Shown: in pieces, positions 51,595 through 61,362 of the stretch | Numbering within the stretch: the stretch's first letter is position 1 | Layout: every line of letters begins with the position of its first letter | Origin: Desulfonatronospira thiodismutans ASO3-1 | GTDB lineage: Bacteria; Desulfobacterota; Desulfovibrionia; Desulfovibrionales; Desulfonatronovibrionaceae | Assembly (NCBI RefSeq): GCF_000174435.1 | Contig: NZ_ACJN02000001.1 | Span: forward strand, 1,291,658 to 1,355,657 | Direction of reading: 5' to 3' | DNA: 64,000 nucleotides | Notes under the pieces: generated by a model | The model's input: only the letters and a program-made list of their open reading frames with translations | Told to the model about the DNA's origin: nothing | Database searches by the model: none | Made by a program: the position numbers and the translations under genes

Positions 51595-54500
51595 ATGCAG
51601 CAAAAGACAGGGGCGGTTGCCGTAATAGGCGGCGGGATTGCCGGAATCCAGGCCGCCCTGGATCTTGCTGACTCCGGCTTCTACACCTACCTTGTGGAGA
51701 AAAGCCCTGGTCTGGGCGGAATCATGGCCCAGTTAGACTCCATTGCCCCCACCAGCGACTGCTCTCCATGTCTTCTCACCACCCGCCTCATTGCCTGCTC
51801 CAGGCATGCAAACATTGAGATCCACACCCGGAGCCGGGTCCTCTGCGTGGAAGGCCAGGAAGGGAATATGCAGGTCCATATCAGAAAATCCCCGGCCTTC
51901 ATCGATCCTGCAAAGTGCATAGCCTGCAACTGGTGTACAGAGGCCTGTCTCAAGGCAGTCCCGGATGAATTCAACCTGGAACTTAAAACTCGGAAATGCG
52001 CCTACATATATTACAGGCAGTCCATTCCTTCCACTTATGTCATAGACCAAAAGCACTGCCTGCGCCTGACCCGGGGAATATGCGGCATATGCGAAAAGAT
52101 CTGCCCCGCCGGGGCCATTGATTTCAACGAACCGGAAAAGACACTGGTACTACAGGCAGGTTCTGTGATCATGGCCACCGGGATGAATATGCAAAAAAGT
52201 CAAGACCTGCATGACCTCTACAGCTACAAATCCTGCCCAGATGTAATAACCAGCCTGGAATATGAACGTCTGACCTCGATTACGGGACCGGGCCATGGCA
52301 TACTTAAAAGGCCGTCGGACAACACCCGGCCTGCAAAGACAGCCTGGATCCAGTGCGTGCTTTCCAGGAGCCTGAAGCATCCCGCCCACAGGACCTGCTC
52401 CAGCATTTGCTGTATGCACGCAGTTAAACAGGCATCCAGCATGGGCCGGCATATCGGGGAAAAAATCCCGGACACAACTGTTTTTTACAACGAGATAAGA
52501 TTTTGCGGAAAAGGGCAGGAAAAACTGCTGGACAGGGGCAGAGCAATGGGGGTGCGCTTTATTTGCAGCCAGCCCCACAGTATACTGCCCGGCAAGGATG
52601 GAAAAGGAGTCCGGATTACTTATGTCCATGACGACTCGAAGCTGATAACCAAATTCTTTGACCTGGCAGTGCTTTCCGTGGGCATGCATGCGGGGCGGGA
52701 CAGCCTGCAGCAGGTCCTGGCCCCGGGCATAACCATCAGTGGCAATGACAGCATTGGCCCCATCTCCAGTACCACCCCCTTTGAAAGCAGCAGAAAAGGG
52801 GTATACCTGGCCGGCAGCCTGGCCTCCCCAGGAGACATACGCCACAGCATAACCCACGGCTCCGGGGCAGCAGTTGCAGCCACCGAAAGACTCACTCGCT
52901 CCAGGTTTACTCTGACCTGCAAAAAAGAATGGCCCCCTGAAAAAGACGTCTCTATGCAGCAGCCCAGAATCGGGGTCTTTATCTGTGCCTGCGGCGGCAA
53001 CATTTCCGACATCATCGACATCAATGCCCTTAAAGAATTCGCCTCAGGGCTTCCTGGAGTGGTCCTGGCTGAAACCAATAAGTTTACCTGCCCCCAGTTT
53101 ATCCAGGACATCATCTCCAGCCGGATAATCCAGGAAAATCTCAACAGGGTGGTGGTTGCAGCCTGCACCCCTGTAACCCATCAGTCCCTGTACCAGGATA
53201 CCCTGAAAAAAGCCGGGCTGAACCCCAACCTGCTGGAAATGGCCAATATCCGCAACCAGAACAGCTGGATGCACCAGTACAATCCTGCCCTGGCCACAGC
53301 CAAGGCCAGGCTTCAGGTAAGCTCCGCCGTAGCCAAGGCGGTAATCAAGAAGATCCTGAAAGTAAGGTTCAGAAAAATCATCCCCAGAGCCCTGGTGGTG
53401 GGCGGGGGACTGACAGGAATGACTACGGCCCTTTCCCTTGCAGACCAGGGGACTCAATGTTTCCTGGTGGAAAGAAGCGCAGGACTTGGAGGCCATGCCC
53501 GGGACACAAGCTCTGTCTGTGCTGCAGAAAGTTCCAGAAATCTGGTTGAGGAGACTGTTGCCAGGGTGCAGCAGCACCCGCTGATAATCACGTTTTTCAA
53601 TTCCCGGGTTGTTTCCTGCAAAGGCTCCACAGGCAATTTTATCAGCAACATCCAGAGCATGCGCAATAACGGCATCAGGTCTACAGAGACAATCCGGTAC
53701 GGTGCAGCTGTTCTGTGTACCGGAGCCATGGAAGCAAAACCCCTGGAATACCTGTATGCAAAGGCAGAAGGGGTCTTTACCCAGGATGAATTCTGCAGTC
53801 TAATGCAGACCGGGGAAAATACATTCAAAAAGGCTGCATCCGTGGTATTTATCCAGTGTGTGGGCTCCCGGGAAACAAACCGGACCTATTGCAGCCGGAC
53901 CTGCTGCACACGCACTCTCAAAACCGCCCTTAAACTGAAGGAAATCAACCCGGGAATTCAGGTTTACGTTATAAACAGACAGATGAATACATGCGGGGAC
54001 AAGGAGCTTTTGTATGAACAGGCCCGCCAGGAAGGCGTGATTTTTATTAAATACACCAGGGACAACAGTCCCCTGGTTCAGCAGACACCGCAAGGCCTGA
54101 ACATCAAGATACTGGACCACGTCCTGAAAAAACCTGTTGGAATCAATACCAGGCACCTGGTCCTGGCCACCGGAATAGTCCCTGATCCGGAAACAACAAG
54201 GCTTGCTGCAATCTTTAACTGCTCCCTTGATTCTGACCTTTTCCTGCAGGACAGGCACTATTTTCTGCATCCATGCTCCCTGGACAGAGAAGGAATATTT
54301 GCCGCCGGGCTCTGCCTGCAACCCGGCCCCATGGAAGAAAGCCTGGTCCAGGCCAGGGCTGCGGTGTCCGGAGTAAGAAATATACTTTTCAAAAAACAGC
54401 TGCCCCTTGAGTCCAGCAGTGCCTACCTCACTGCCGGATGCGACGGTTGCGGCATATGCATCGACAGGTGTCCATACGCAGCCATAAAGTATTCGGCCTG

Positions 54501-55101
54501 TTCAGGAGAAAAGCCCGGACCAGACCCGGGGATATGGATAGATGAAGAATTATGCGAGGGATGTGGAGCCTGCGTCTCAGCATGCCCCGGAAACGGTGTG
54601 GCAATAGATGAGTCCAAGATGGACAGGATCAGGTCGCAGGTTTTGTCCATGCTGCACATCTGCAAAAACGAACCTTCCAGCAAAATACCCCTGGTAATCG
54701 CGTTCTGCTGCAGCAGGGGGCCTTACATGGCAGCGGACACGGCAGGTGCCCTGAAGCAGCAGAGCAGCCCCTGCGTGATCATAATCAAAGTGAACTGCAT
54801 CGGAGACTTAAGCCGGGAGATTATCCTGGAAAGCCTGCAGCAGGGAATCGACGGGATCATGATCCTTGGCTGTCCCCCCGGCGAATGCAGGTACAGGCAC
54901 GGGGAAATGCATATAGTCAACCAGACGGGGAATATCCGGGCTTATCTAAAGCACAACAGAATAAACCCTGACAGGCTCATGCTCGGCTGGCTATCCTCGG
55001 TGGAGGGTACCAGGATAGCCGGAATCATGAACACCTTTGCCAGACGTATCAGGAGAATGAAAGTATCTGCCGGGAAAAAGGCCAGAACCAGTTGGTGCTA
55101 A
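51595..55101 (+). CDS. HdrA-HdrA fusion flavoprotein with MvhD-like tail (QmoA/QmoB-like)
   Basis: At 1168 residues this is about twice a usual HdrA. Module 1 (1-450) has a FAD fold (VAVIGGGIAGIQAALDLA), the HdrA Cys cluster (DCSPCLLTTRLIACSRHANI), two 4Fe-4S motifs (CIACNWCTEAC, CGICEKICP) and CSSICCMHAVKQA. Module 2 begins at about 455 with the HdrA leader (IGVFICACGGNI, CTPVTHQSLYQDTL). Its second FAD fold (ALVVGGGLTGMTTALSLA, about 600) lacks the Cys cluster, as in QmoB, and continues to two ferredoxin motifs (CDGCGICIDRCP, CEGCGACVSACP, about 948-1000). An MvhD-like tail (FCCSRGPYMAADTAGA, CIGDLSREI, GCPPGECRYRHGE) ends the protein. It probably bridges electron flow from the FrhB-like protein. 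It is convergent with a kinase gene, overlapping it by 4 nt. Confidence 0.88.
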   Translation: MQQKTGAVAVIGGGIAGIQAALDLADSGFYTYLVEKSPGLGGIMAQLDSIAPTSDCSPCLLTTRLIACSRHANIEIHTRSRVLCVEGQEGNMQVHIRKSPAFIDPAKCIACNWCTEACLKAVPDEFNLELKTRKCAYIYYRQSIPSTYVIDQKHCLRLTRGICGICEKICPAGAIDFNEPEKTLVLQAGSVIMATGMNMQKSQDLHDLYSYKSCPDVITSLEYERLTSITGPGHGILKRPSDNTRPAKTAWIQCVLSRSLKHPAHRTCSSICCMHAVKQASSMGRHIGEKIPDTTVFYNEIRFCGKGQEKLLDRGRAMGVRFICSQPHSILPGKDGKGVRITYVHDDSKLITKFFDLAVLSVGMHAGRDSLQQVLAPGITISGNDSIGPISSTTPFESSRKGVYLAGSLASPGDIRHSITHGSGAAVAATERLTRSRFTLTCKKEWPPEKDVSMQQPRIGVFICACGGNISDIIDINALKEFASGLPGVVLAETNKFTCPQFIQDIISSRIIQENLNRVVVAACTPVTHQSLYQDTLKKAGLNPNLLEMANIRNQNSWMHQYNPALATAKARLQVSSAVAKAVIKKILKVRFRKIIPRALVVGGGLTGMTTALSLADQGTQCFLVERSAGLGGHARDTSSVCAAESSRNLVEETVARVQQHPLIITFFNSRVVSCKGSTGNFISNIQSMRNNGIRSTETIRYGAAVLCTGAMEAKPLEYLYAKAEGVFTQDEFCSLMQTGENTFKKAASVVFIQCVGSRETNRTYCSRTCCTRTLKTALKLKEINPGIQVYVINRQMNTCGDKELLYEQARQEGVIFIKYTRDNSPLVQQTPQGLNIKILDHVLKKPVGINTRHLVLATGIVPDPETTRLAAIFNCSLDSDLFLQDRHYFLHPCSLDREGIFAAGLCLQPGPMEESLVQARAAVSGVRNILFKKQLPLESSSAYLTAGCDGCGICIDRCPYAAIKYSACSGEKPGPDPGIWIDEELCEGCGACVSACPGNGVAIDESKMDRIRSQVLSMLHICKNEPSSKIPLVIAFCCSRGPYMAADTAGALKQQSSPCVIIIKVNCIGDLSREIILESLQQGIDGIMILGCPPGECRYRHGEMHIVNQTGNIRAYLKHNRINPDRLMLGWLSSVEGTRIAGIMNTFARRIRRMKVSAGKKARTSWC

Positions 55102-57467
55102 GGCATATCGGAATAAGTATAGCTCAACCCCAGGGCTTCTTTAAGGATATCCAGGAGCTCATCCGGCTTGAAAGGTTTGCCCAGGTAATAATCCACACCC
55201 TGGGCCAGGATATCATTTATATGTTCATGCGCTACACTGGCTGTAACCGCTACAATGCACACCTTCTCCCCGCCCTGCATCAGGCGGATGCGCCTGGTGG
55301 TTTCGTAGCCGTCCATAACTGGCATGCGCATATCCATTAAGACCGCATGAGGCAGCCAGTGCTCAAACACCTGCAGAGCCTCTGCACCCTCTGCCGCCTC
55401 CCGGACCTGGAAACCCAGGGGCTTCAACAGGGCCAGCAGCATGGACCTGTTGTCCTGCTTGTCATCAACCACCAGCACACGCACAGGAGAGCTGCCCTGG
55501 GCCAGTCCGGAAACCATGCGCAGCGGCACCTCCTGGACATCCCGGCATGGCCTGCAAGCGGGCAGCAGCGGTACGTGCAGGCAGAAACAACTGCCCCCGC
55601 CTTGACGGTTTTCATACCAGAGATCCCCGCCCATAATCCGGGAATACCTGAGGCTGATGGCCAGCCCCAGTCCGGTACCGCCTTCCTGGGTTCCGGCAAC
55701 GGTCTGGTAAAATGGTTCAAAGAGATTTTCCTGTTCATCTGAAGATATGCCCGGGCCGGTATCTTCCACCCGGAATTCCAGTTTGAAAACATCCGGACTG
55801 TCATCTGCAGCGCTTCGGGCCTGTATGTTTTTGATACTGCACTTTACCCAGCCCCTGGAAGTAAATTTTAAAGCATTGTCCAGGAGGTTTATGAGTATCT
55901 GGCGCAGCATGCCCTGGTCCCCGTGAACATACCGGGGGATGTAACCGGCACGTTCAAAAGAAAGTTCAAGACCCCTGGAGTCCGCCCGGGAAAGAAGCAT
56001 GCCCATGAGCTGTTCAAAAAAGTGATGCAGGTCAAAATCCTCTGCATGCTGCCGCACCTGCCCGGCCTCGATACTGGACATGTCCAGGATATCGTTCAGG
56101 ATCCGCAACAGGTTGTCCGCATTGCGGGAAATTGTCTGCACCTGGCGCAAATGCTGCCTGGAAAGACTGAAATCCCTTTCCATGATCCGGGCAAAGCCCA
56201 TGATGATATTCATGGGAGTACGGATTCCGTGGCTCATGTTGGCCAGAAAGGTGCTTTTGGCCTGACTGGCCGCCTCCGCAGCCTCCTTGGCCTTCTGCAG
56301 GGCCCTTCTTACCTCTTCCAGTTCGGATATATCCACAGCAACCCCGAGAGCGGACAGCCTGTCCTCTATTTCCAGGGGGTAGACAGTAAACAGCGCTGGA
56401 AATACCTGCCCGTTTTTGCGCTGCATAAACATGCTGCCTCTCCACACCCTGCCCTGCCTGATGCTGGTATATATCTCCGGAAACTTTTCCAGATCCTCCC
56501 TGGAGTGCAGCATGGCCACTGATTGACCCACGACCTCCTGCTTTTGATAACCATGAACACTTTCTGCGCCCGGGCTGAAGTCCGTAATGCGCAGATCCCC
56601 TTCGGGACAGGATTCTGCGATTACAAAAGAAATATCTTTGCAGGCCTCAAAGATCGACTCCAGTTTCAACTGCTGGGTCTTGATTTCAGTTATATCCAGC
56701 CCTACAGACTGATAATATTCAGGAGTCCCGGCCTCATCAAAGACGGCCCTGTCAATCCACCTGTGCCAGCGGATGGTCCCGTCAGGCAGTTGCACCCTGT
56801 GCTCTACAGTTTTGACTGGATGTTCCGTGGTCAGAGAGGTAAAGTTCTGTTGGGAAATTTCTTTGTCCTTCCCGGGTATCAGGTCCAGAAAAATCGACCC
56901 CAGAAGCTCTTCCTGGGGCATGCCGAAGTAGTCGCAGTACTGCTGGTTGATATAGGTGATGACCCCTTGCGGGTTGAAGCAGCAGATCATGGCCGGGATA
57001 TCCCTGAGAAAGGAATCAAGCTTTTCATGATGCTTTTTCTGCATCTCTTGGCTTTGTTTGCGCCGGGTTATGTCTGAAACAAACCCGTGCCAGCAGGAAA
57101 TCAGCCCATCGCTGCCGGTTACCGCCCTGATATTTAAAGAAACCCATATTTCATATCCATCCCGGCGGATTATTCTGCACTCATGGTTGACCACCTCTCC
57201 ATGCACTTCCAGCAGACGCGTGATCCGCCCCCGGTCCGCCGGTTCCGCATAAATCTGGGAAGCAATATCAGTTACAGACTCCAGCATGCTTTCGGCGGAA
57301 TCATAACCATGGATGGATGCCATGGCATGATTGACAAAGATAAATTTTCCTTCAGGGGTGGACTGAAAACAGCCCAGAGGGGCATGCATCAGCATGTCCT
57401 GGTAATCCAGGGAAGCGGTTGAAGGCGAAGAGTATTTCTCTTTCGGGAAGTGCTTTGCCGGACACAT
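55098..57467 (-). CDS. Hybrid histidine kinase: 3 PAS, HisKA with altered H-box, HATPase, receiver
   Basis: A 789-residue sensor kinase with three PAS domains (about 25-130, 150-270 and 275-390), HisKA, HATPase (GGTGLGLAISLRYSRIMGG) and a C-terminal receiver (VLMDMRMPVMDG, PFKPDELLDIL). The H-box reads NMSHGIRTP: Gly414 replaces the acidic residue that normally follows the phosphorylated His413 (HE or HD). That residue helps both autophosphorylation and phosphatase activity, so the enzyme may be impaired or rely on a partner. The start at 57467 has GGAG 6 nt upstream, the same arrangement as the kinase at 9656; frames to 57479 or 57509 are less likely. It is convergent with the HdrA fusion. 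Confidence 0.88.
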   Translation of the reverse strand: MCPAKHFPKEKYSSPSTASLDYQDMLMHAPLGCFQSTPEGKFIFVNHAMASIHGYDSAESMLESVTDIASQIYAEPADRGRITRLLEVHGEVVNHECRIIRRDGYEIWVSLNIRAVTGSDGLISCWHGFVSDITRRKQSQEMQKKHHEKLDSFLRDIPAMICCFNPQGVITYINQQYCDYFGMPQEELLGSIFLDLIPGKDKEISQQNFTSLTTEHPVKTVEHRVQLPDGTIRWHRWIDRAVFDEAGTPEYYQSVGLDITEIKTQQLKLESIFEACKDISFVIAESCPEGDLRITDFSPGAESVHGYQKQEVVGQSVAMLHSREDLEKFPEIYTSIRQGRVWRGSMFMQRKNGQVFPALFTVYPLEIEDRLSALGVAVDISELEEVRRALQKAKEAAEAASQAKSTFLANMSHGIRTPMNIIMGFARIMERDFSLSRQHLRQVQTISRNADNLLRILNDILDMSSIEAGQVRQHAEDFDLHHFFEQLMGMLLSRADSRGLELSFERAGYIPRYVHGDQGMLRQILINLLDNALKFTSRGWVKCSIKNIQARSAADDSPDVFKLEFRVEDTGPGISSDEQENLFEPFYQTVAGTQEGGTGLGLAISLRYSRIMGGDLWYENRQGGGSCFCLHVPLLPACRPCRDVQEVPLRMVSGLAQGSSPVRVLVVDDKQDNRSMLLALLKPLGFQVREAAEGAEALQVFEHWLPHAVLMDMRMPVMDGYETTRRIRLMQGGEKVCIVAVTASVAHEHINDILAQGVDYYLGKPFKPDELLDILKEALGLSYTYSDMP

Positions 57468-57569
57468 GACTGACTCCATGAAGTAAAGCAGAAGGCTGAA
57501 AAAATACACGGCTCAAAACAGGGGAGCAAAAAGCCGGGGATCATGGATCCAAAACGACATACGCAGGAC
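57468..57569. other. Leader of the kinase at 55098
   Basis: About 100 nt between the kinase start and the composite repeat. No clear promoter was identified. Confidence 0.3.
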
Positions 57570-58089
57570 GTAACCATTCAAGGGGTGCCAGCAATCGCCA
57601 CCGGGAATAGACTTGAGGCGTACTCCCCAACCGTGAGCGGCAGAGCCGCCCGCTCGCCCCGTGAAACACCCAGCACTCACTTTAATAATTTCGGTTTCAT
57701 CACAAGCAAACAAATGGAAAAGTGAGTGCTGGGTCAGCGCAGCGGGTTTCACCGGGGTGTGCAACGAAGTTGCCCGCCTGTCACGCCTCTGGCGTGATTG
57801 AATAGCTCAATGAGCTAGCCCGCAGGGCATTTAACTGGGGTGCCAAAAAATCTTCTTAGGCACGGGAAGCCTTCAGGCTTCACACAGGTGCTCCGCACAC
57901 ACGGTTTTGAAGAATAAAAGATCCCCAGAAGCATGCCCCGCCCATATCTTTAAACACAGTCTTGAGGTATTCGTTATAGTTTCTTCAGGCTTTGTGTGCG
58001 CAGGCAGCAAATAGTTTTAAGGATATGTGCGGGGGCATTGCCCACATGGCAGACAGGCAAATTGGCATATCTCCCCCCTGAAGAGTTAC
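57570..58089. repeat. 520-bp composite fold-back element, copy 2
   Basis: Bounded by GTAACCATTCAAGGGG (57570-57585) and CCCCCTGAAGAGTTAC (about 58074-58089). It shares the nested CAGCACTCACTTT hairpin and the GTTGAATAGCTC hairpin with the copy at 15309. Differences: CCCCG beside TTGAATAGC in copy 1 is replaced here by the palindrome TCACGCCTCTGGCGTGA (57781-57797), and the interior of the Rpn-type repeat is shortened and replaced by unrelated sequence (about 57930-58020). Confidence 0.75.
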
Positions 58090-58324
58090 CGCAGGACTGT
58101 CCCCAAGTGTGACTGAATGCTCAGTGTTACGTCCCAGGCAACCAGACATCAGCATGCCGAACAATTAACTGGTTGACCTCACAGCCTGCTCCTGGTCTTT
58201 AACTACTTAATATCCACAAAAAAATCAGCAGTAGTATATTTCGTATCACATTACATCAGGGACCGCAAGAGGATTATGACTGTTTTTCCTGAAATCAGCC
58301 GGGCAGCAAGGAGGGTGTCAAAAG
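58090..58324. other. Gap between composite element and duplicated ATPase fragment
   Basis: About 235 nt without gene-like frames. It ends in GGGTGTCAAAAG, after which homology to 45733 onward begins abruptly, marking the junction of the duplication. Confidence 0.35.
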
Positions 58325-58521
58325 GGTGGAGCCGGAGAGTCTGCTGATTCGTATATTGAGGCCCTGCCCCAGCTTTCCTTAACCTGAAGAACAGCTGTAG
58401 TCTTTCCCACCTGTCTGGGCCCAAGGACTACCTGAATGAAAGGCTGCTGTTCCTGGAGCCTCTGACCAAGGGTGTAAACTTTTTGTCTTTTGAATTCGGG
58501 AAGTTGCATAATTTTTGCCAT
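58325..58521 (-). pseudogene. Truncated 5' copy of the AAA/DUF4143 gene
   Basis: It is nearly identical to the first 65 codons of the gene at 44727-45929, including the P-loop GPRQVGKTTAVL, and then stops at the duplication junction. The upstream 22-bp palindrome is also duplicated (about 58543-58564). There is no Walker B or DUF4143 domain, so it is non-functional as an ATPase. Confidence 0.85.
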
Positions 58522-59172
58522 TTACTCAATATATCGTTCTTTTTTACTCAATACATTGAGTAAATGTCAACAACAGACCTTAAAGATGTGACTGCAAAAG
58601 GTCATTTTTGTCACGCGAACCACGCGAAGCGCTTGGCAGGACGCGTGGCAGACGTCAGAGGTCAGTACAAACTAAGATTTATGTCACGCGAAGACGCGTG
58701 ATTGTCCCCCTGGCCGGTACCTGCCCCCTGAATGGTTACCCGCAGGGGGTGTGGATGTGGGATATATTCTATGAAGAGGCTGGGTGGTTCGTAGTCTTGC
58801 CCTTTCATTTTTCCCTTGCCTGTCCCCTAAAACCTAACTATATTAATACCTATGCATGTTATCCATGGACCACACGACAAGATATTCAAGCGCGTGATGG
58901 CTGACCGGAAAAATGCCATAAGTCTGCTTGGGATGGTTCAAAACATGTTTACAATTCGGCAATACCAGATATTTCATGCTGATGCTCCCGGTGGCCACCA
59001 GACAAGAAATCTCAGGTAAAAATTAATATTGGGGTTTGAAAAAGTGTAAACCAGTTTGCCTGACAAAAAGAACCATCCCCAACAGCCAGTATTTTTAATT
59101 TGCCCTGCAAAACTGATTTTTTGCAGAAACATTCAATTGCGGAAAGCTAAATTGAACAAACAAGGTTTTTTT
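58522..59172. repeat. Duplicated intergenic region (copy of 45930-46581)
   Basis: Collinear with 45930-46581, including the operator palindrome, the broken TGTGACTGC hairpin, the nested CCACGCG palindromes and the solo CCCCCTGAATGGTTAC end, with only a handful of base differences. The near identity shows that the duplication is recent. Confidence 0.85.
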
Positions 59173-59394
59173 ATGAATGAAAGAATAACTATTGATGCTA
59201 ACATCTGCCATGGGAAGCCTGTAATAAAAGGTACAAGAGTTTTAGTTGCTAACATTTTAGGTGCATTAGGGTCTGGAGATAGTATAGAAGAAATGTAAGC
59301 GTCCAAACGGGTACACCTATCCATGGGCGGGTATCGTTGGTAGTATTCCCTGGCCCACTGGATATGCAGCAGGCCAGGGGTATGATGGTTGGGA

Positions 59395-60951
59395 TCAGCA
59401 GGCAGTGGGGGAAGGCAGGACTTCCGGATCTATGTACTGAGGCATAAGGGCCTTCAGATCCTGCTCGGTCTTGGCCAGGGGCAAGTTTTCAAACAGGTGG
59501 CGTAAGTATGCGTAAGGCTCCAGGCCGTTCTTTTTGGCTGTCTCCACCAGGGAGAAGTACATAGCGCCTGCCTTGGCTCCATTGGGATGTCCGGCAAAAA
59601 GCCAGTTCTTGCGTCCCAGGGCGAAGGGTCTGATGGCGTTTTCCACCAGATTATTGTCAGGCCGCAGCCGGCCATCCAGTGTATAGCGCACCACTCTGTC
59701 CCACTGGTTCAGGGCATAATTTATGGCCGTGCCCAGTTTGCTTTTGTCCGGGGTGGTTTTACTTCTTTCGTCCAGCAGAGTTTTTATCTGGTTTAGTATG
59801 GGTATACTTTTTTCCTGACGTTCTTCCTGTATCCGGTCGGGCTTTAGCTTTCTGGTTTCAAAGGACTGTTCCAGGATATATAGCTTGGCGATAAGGTTCA
59901 GGATTTCCTGGGCGGTTCCGCCCTTGTGCTTTTGTTTCTTGGAGAGTTTGACCACATCCATAAACTTGCGCCGGACATGGGCCAGGCATCCTACATGGAA
60001 TATGCCCGGCTTGTCGCCCAGGTCGTTGTAGACTGCATAGCCGTCACTTTGAATATAACCTTGATAGTCCTGGAGGAAATCCAGGGCCAGACCGCTTCGC
60101 GTGGGATGATAATCATAAAGGACAGTGGGATTTTCAGGATGGCCGCCAAGGAAAACCCACATATATGACTTGGAAGTGTTGGACCGGCCCGGTTCATCAA
60201 GTACCTGTACCGGGGTCTCGTCTATGCCCACCTGGAATCCGAGCATGATCTCCTTTTTGAACAGATCCAGGAAAGGCTCGCAGACCCTGGCCGCATGCAT
60301 GGCCCAGGAGACCATGGTGGAACGGGAGATATCAATGCCCAGCCTTAAAAGCTGCTTGCACTGGCGATAAAAGGGTAGGCCGTCCACAAACTTGGCTGTG
60401 ATGATATGAGCCATAAGACCTGGAGTCACTATGCCCTGGGGGATCAGCTGTTCCGGCATGGGAGCTATTTTGACTGCACCCTGATCATCTTCGGCTCCCT
60501 CGCAGTTTTTGCAGGCGTATTTGAGACGGATGTAGCGATTAACAATCAGCCTGGCAGGGATATAATCCAGTTTTTCGCTTACTTCCTGACCTATCGGGCT
60601 TAGCTCGACTCCGCAGGGGCATATCTTTTCCTCCCCAGAGAGGTCATGGATTATATCCTTTCTGGGAAGATCCTTGGGGATGGGCTTGCGGCCACGTTTC
60701 TTACGGGAATGTTCAGGTATGGTGATGGTTTTTTCCTGGGGCGTTTCCACCTCGGTTTCCATCTCAACAAGGCCAGGCATCATGGGCCAGGTCTCTTTGG
60801 AGCCGCATTTGGGTTTTTTATCGGATTTGGACCCATAGATGGCTTTTTGCAGGAAGTTCAGTTTCTCCTGCAGGTAGATAAGTTGCTGGTGGTAGTCAGC
60901 AACGATATCTTTGAGCGCATCCTTATCATCTGGCAAGTTGTTGATGTCCAT
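59395..60951 (-). CDS. tnpC: IS66 family transposase TnpC
   Basis: A 518-residue DDE transposase. The N-terminal leucine-rich and zinc-finger-like region (CPCGVELSPIGQEVSEKLDYIPA, CKNC) leads to the catalytic core: QVGIDETPVQV (Asp-Glu), GYIQSDGYAVYN (Asp) and NLVENAIRPFALGRKNWLFAG (Glu), which is the IS66 signature. I prefer the ATG at 60951; a TTG at 60975 would add eight residues. It appears intact and is the last gene of the element. Confidence 0.93.
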   Translation of the reverse strand: MDINNLPDDKDALKDIVADYHQQLIYLQEKLNFLQKAIYGSKSDKKPKCGSKETWPMMPGLVEMETEVETPQEKTITIPEHSRKKRGRKPIPKDLPRKDIIHDLSGEEKICPCGVELSPIGQEVSEKLDYIPARLIVNRYIRLKYACKNCEGAEDDQGAVKIAPMPEQLIPQGIVTPGLMAHIITAKFVDGLPFYRQCKQLLRLGIDISRSTMVSWAMHAARVCEPFLDLFKKEIMLGFQVGIDETPVQVLDEPGRSNTSKSYMWVFLGGHPENPTVLYDYHPTRSGLALDFLQDYQGYIQSDGYAVYNDLGDKPGIFHVGCLAHVRRKFMDVVKLSKKQKHKGGTAQEILNLIAKLYILEQSFETRKLKPDRIQEERQEKSIPILNQIKTLLDERSKTTPDKSKLGTAINYALNQWDRVVRYTLDGRLRPDNNLVENAIRPFALGRKNWLFAGHPNGAKAGAMYFSLVETAKKNGLEPYAYLRHLFENLPLAKTEQDLKALMPQYIDPEVLPSPTAC

Positions 60952-61011
60952 AACTGAGTATTCATATACACACAACCATTTGGAATTGCAAGCTTTTTTT
61001 GCAAAAAAAAT

Positions 61012-61362
61012 CTAAAATAATGTGGAAAATTTTAACTCTTTGTGCCCCCTGACCTGCACAGGGTCCAGACCGTCTAAAAGCCAAACAAGCTGCCTCGCAT
61101 CAAGCTCCATAACTTCCTGCTTTGATGCAGGCCACTTGAAGCTTTGCTTCTCCAGGCGCTTTTGCCACAGGCAAAAACCGTTTGTGTCCCAGTACAGGAT
61201 CTTGATGATGGTTCGCTGCCTGTTGCAGAAGACAAACAGATGACCGGAAAAGGGGTCATGCTCCAGCTGAGCCTGGACCATGATGGACAACCCGTCTATG
61301 GCCTTGCGCATGTCGGTATGTCCGGTGACCAGATACACCTTGGCCTGACTTACCGCGATCAC
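61012..61362 (-). CDS. tnpB: IS66 family accessory protein TnpB
   Basis: A 116-residue protein of the IS66 Orf2 type (VYLVTGHTDMRKAIDGLSIMVQ, then LFVFCNRQRTIIKILYWDTNGFCLWQKRLEK). It is required for transposition in this family, though its biochemical role is unclear. Its start overlaps the tnpA stop by 4 nt. Confidence 0.93.
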   Translation of the reverse strand: MIAVSQAKVYLVTGHTDMRKAIDGLSIMVQAQLEHDPFSGHLFVFCNRQRTIIKILYWDTNGFCLWQKRLEKQSFKWPASKQEVMELDARQLVWLLDGLDPVQVRGHKELKFSTLF

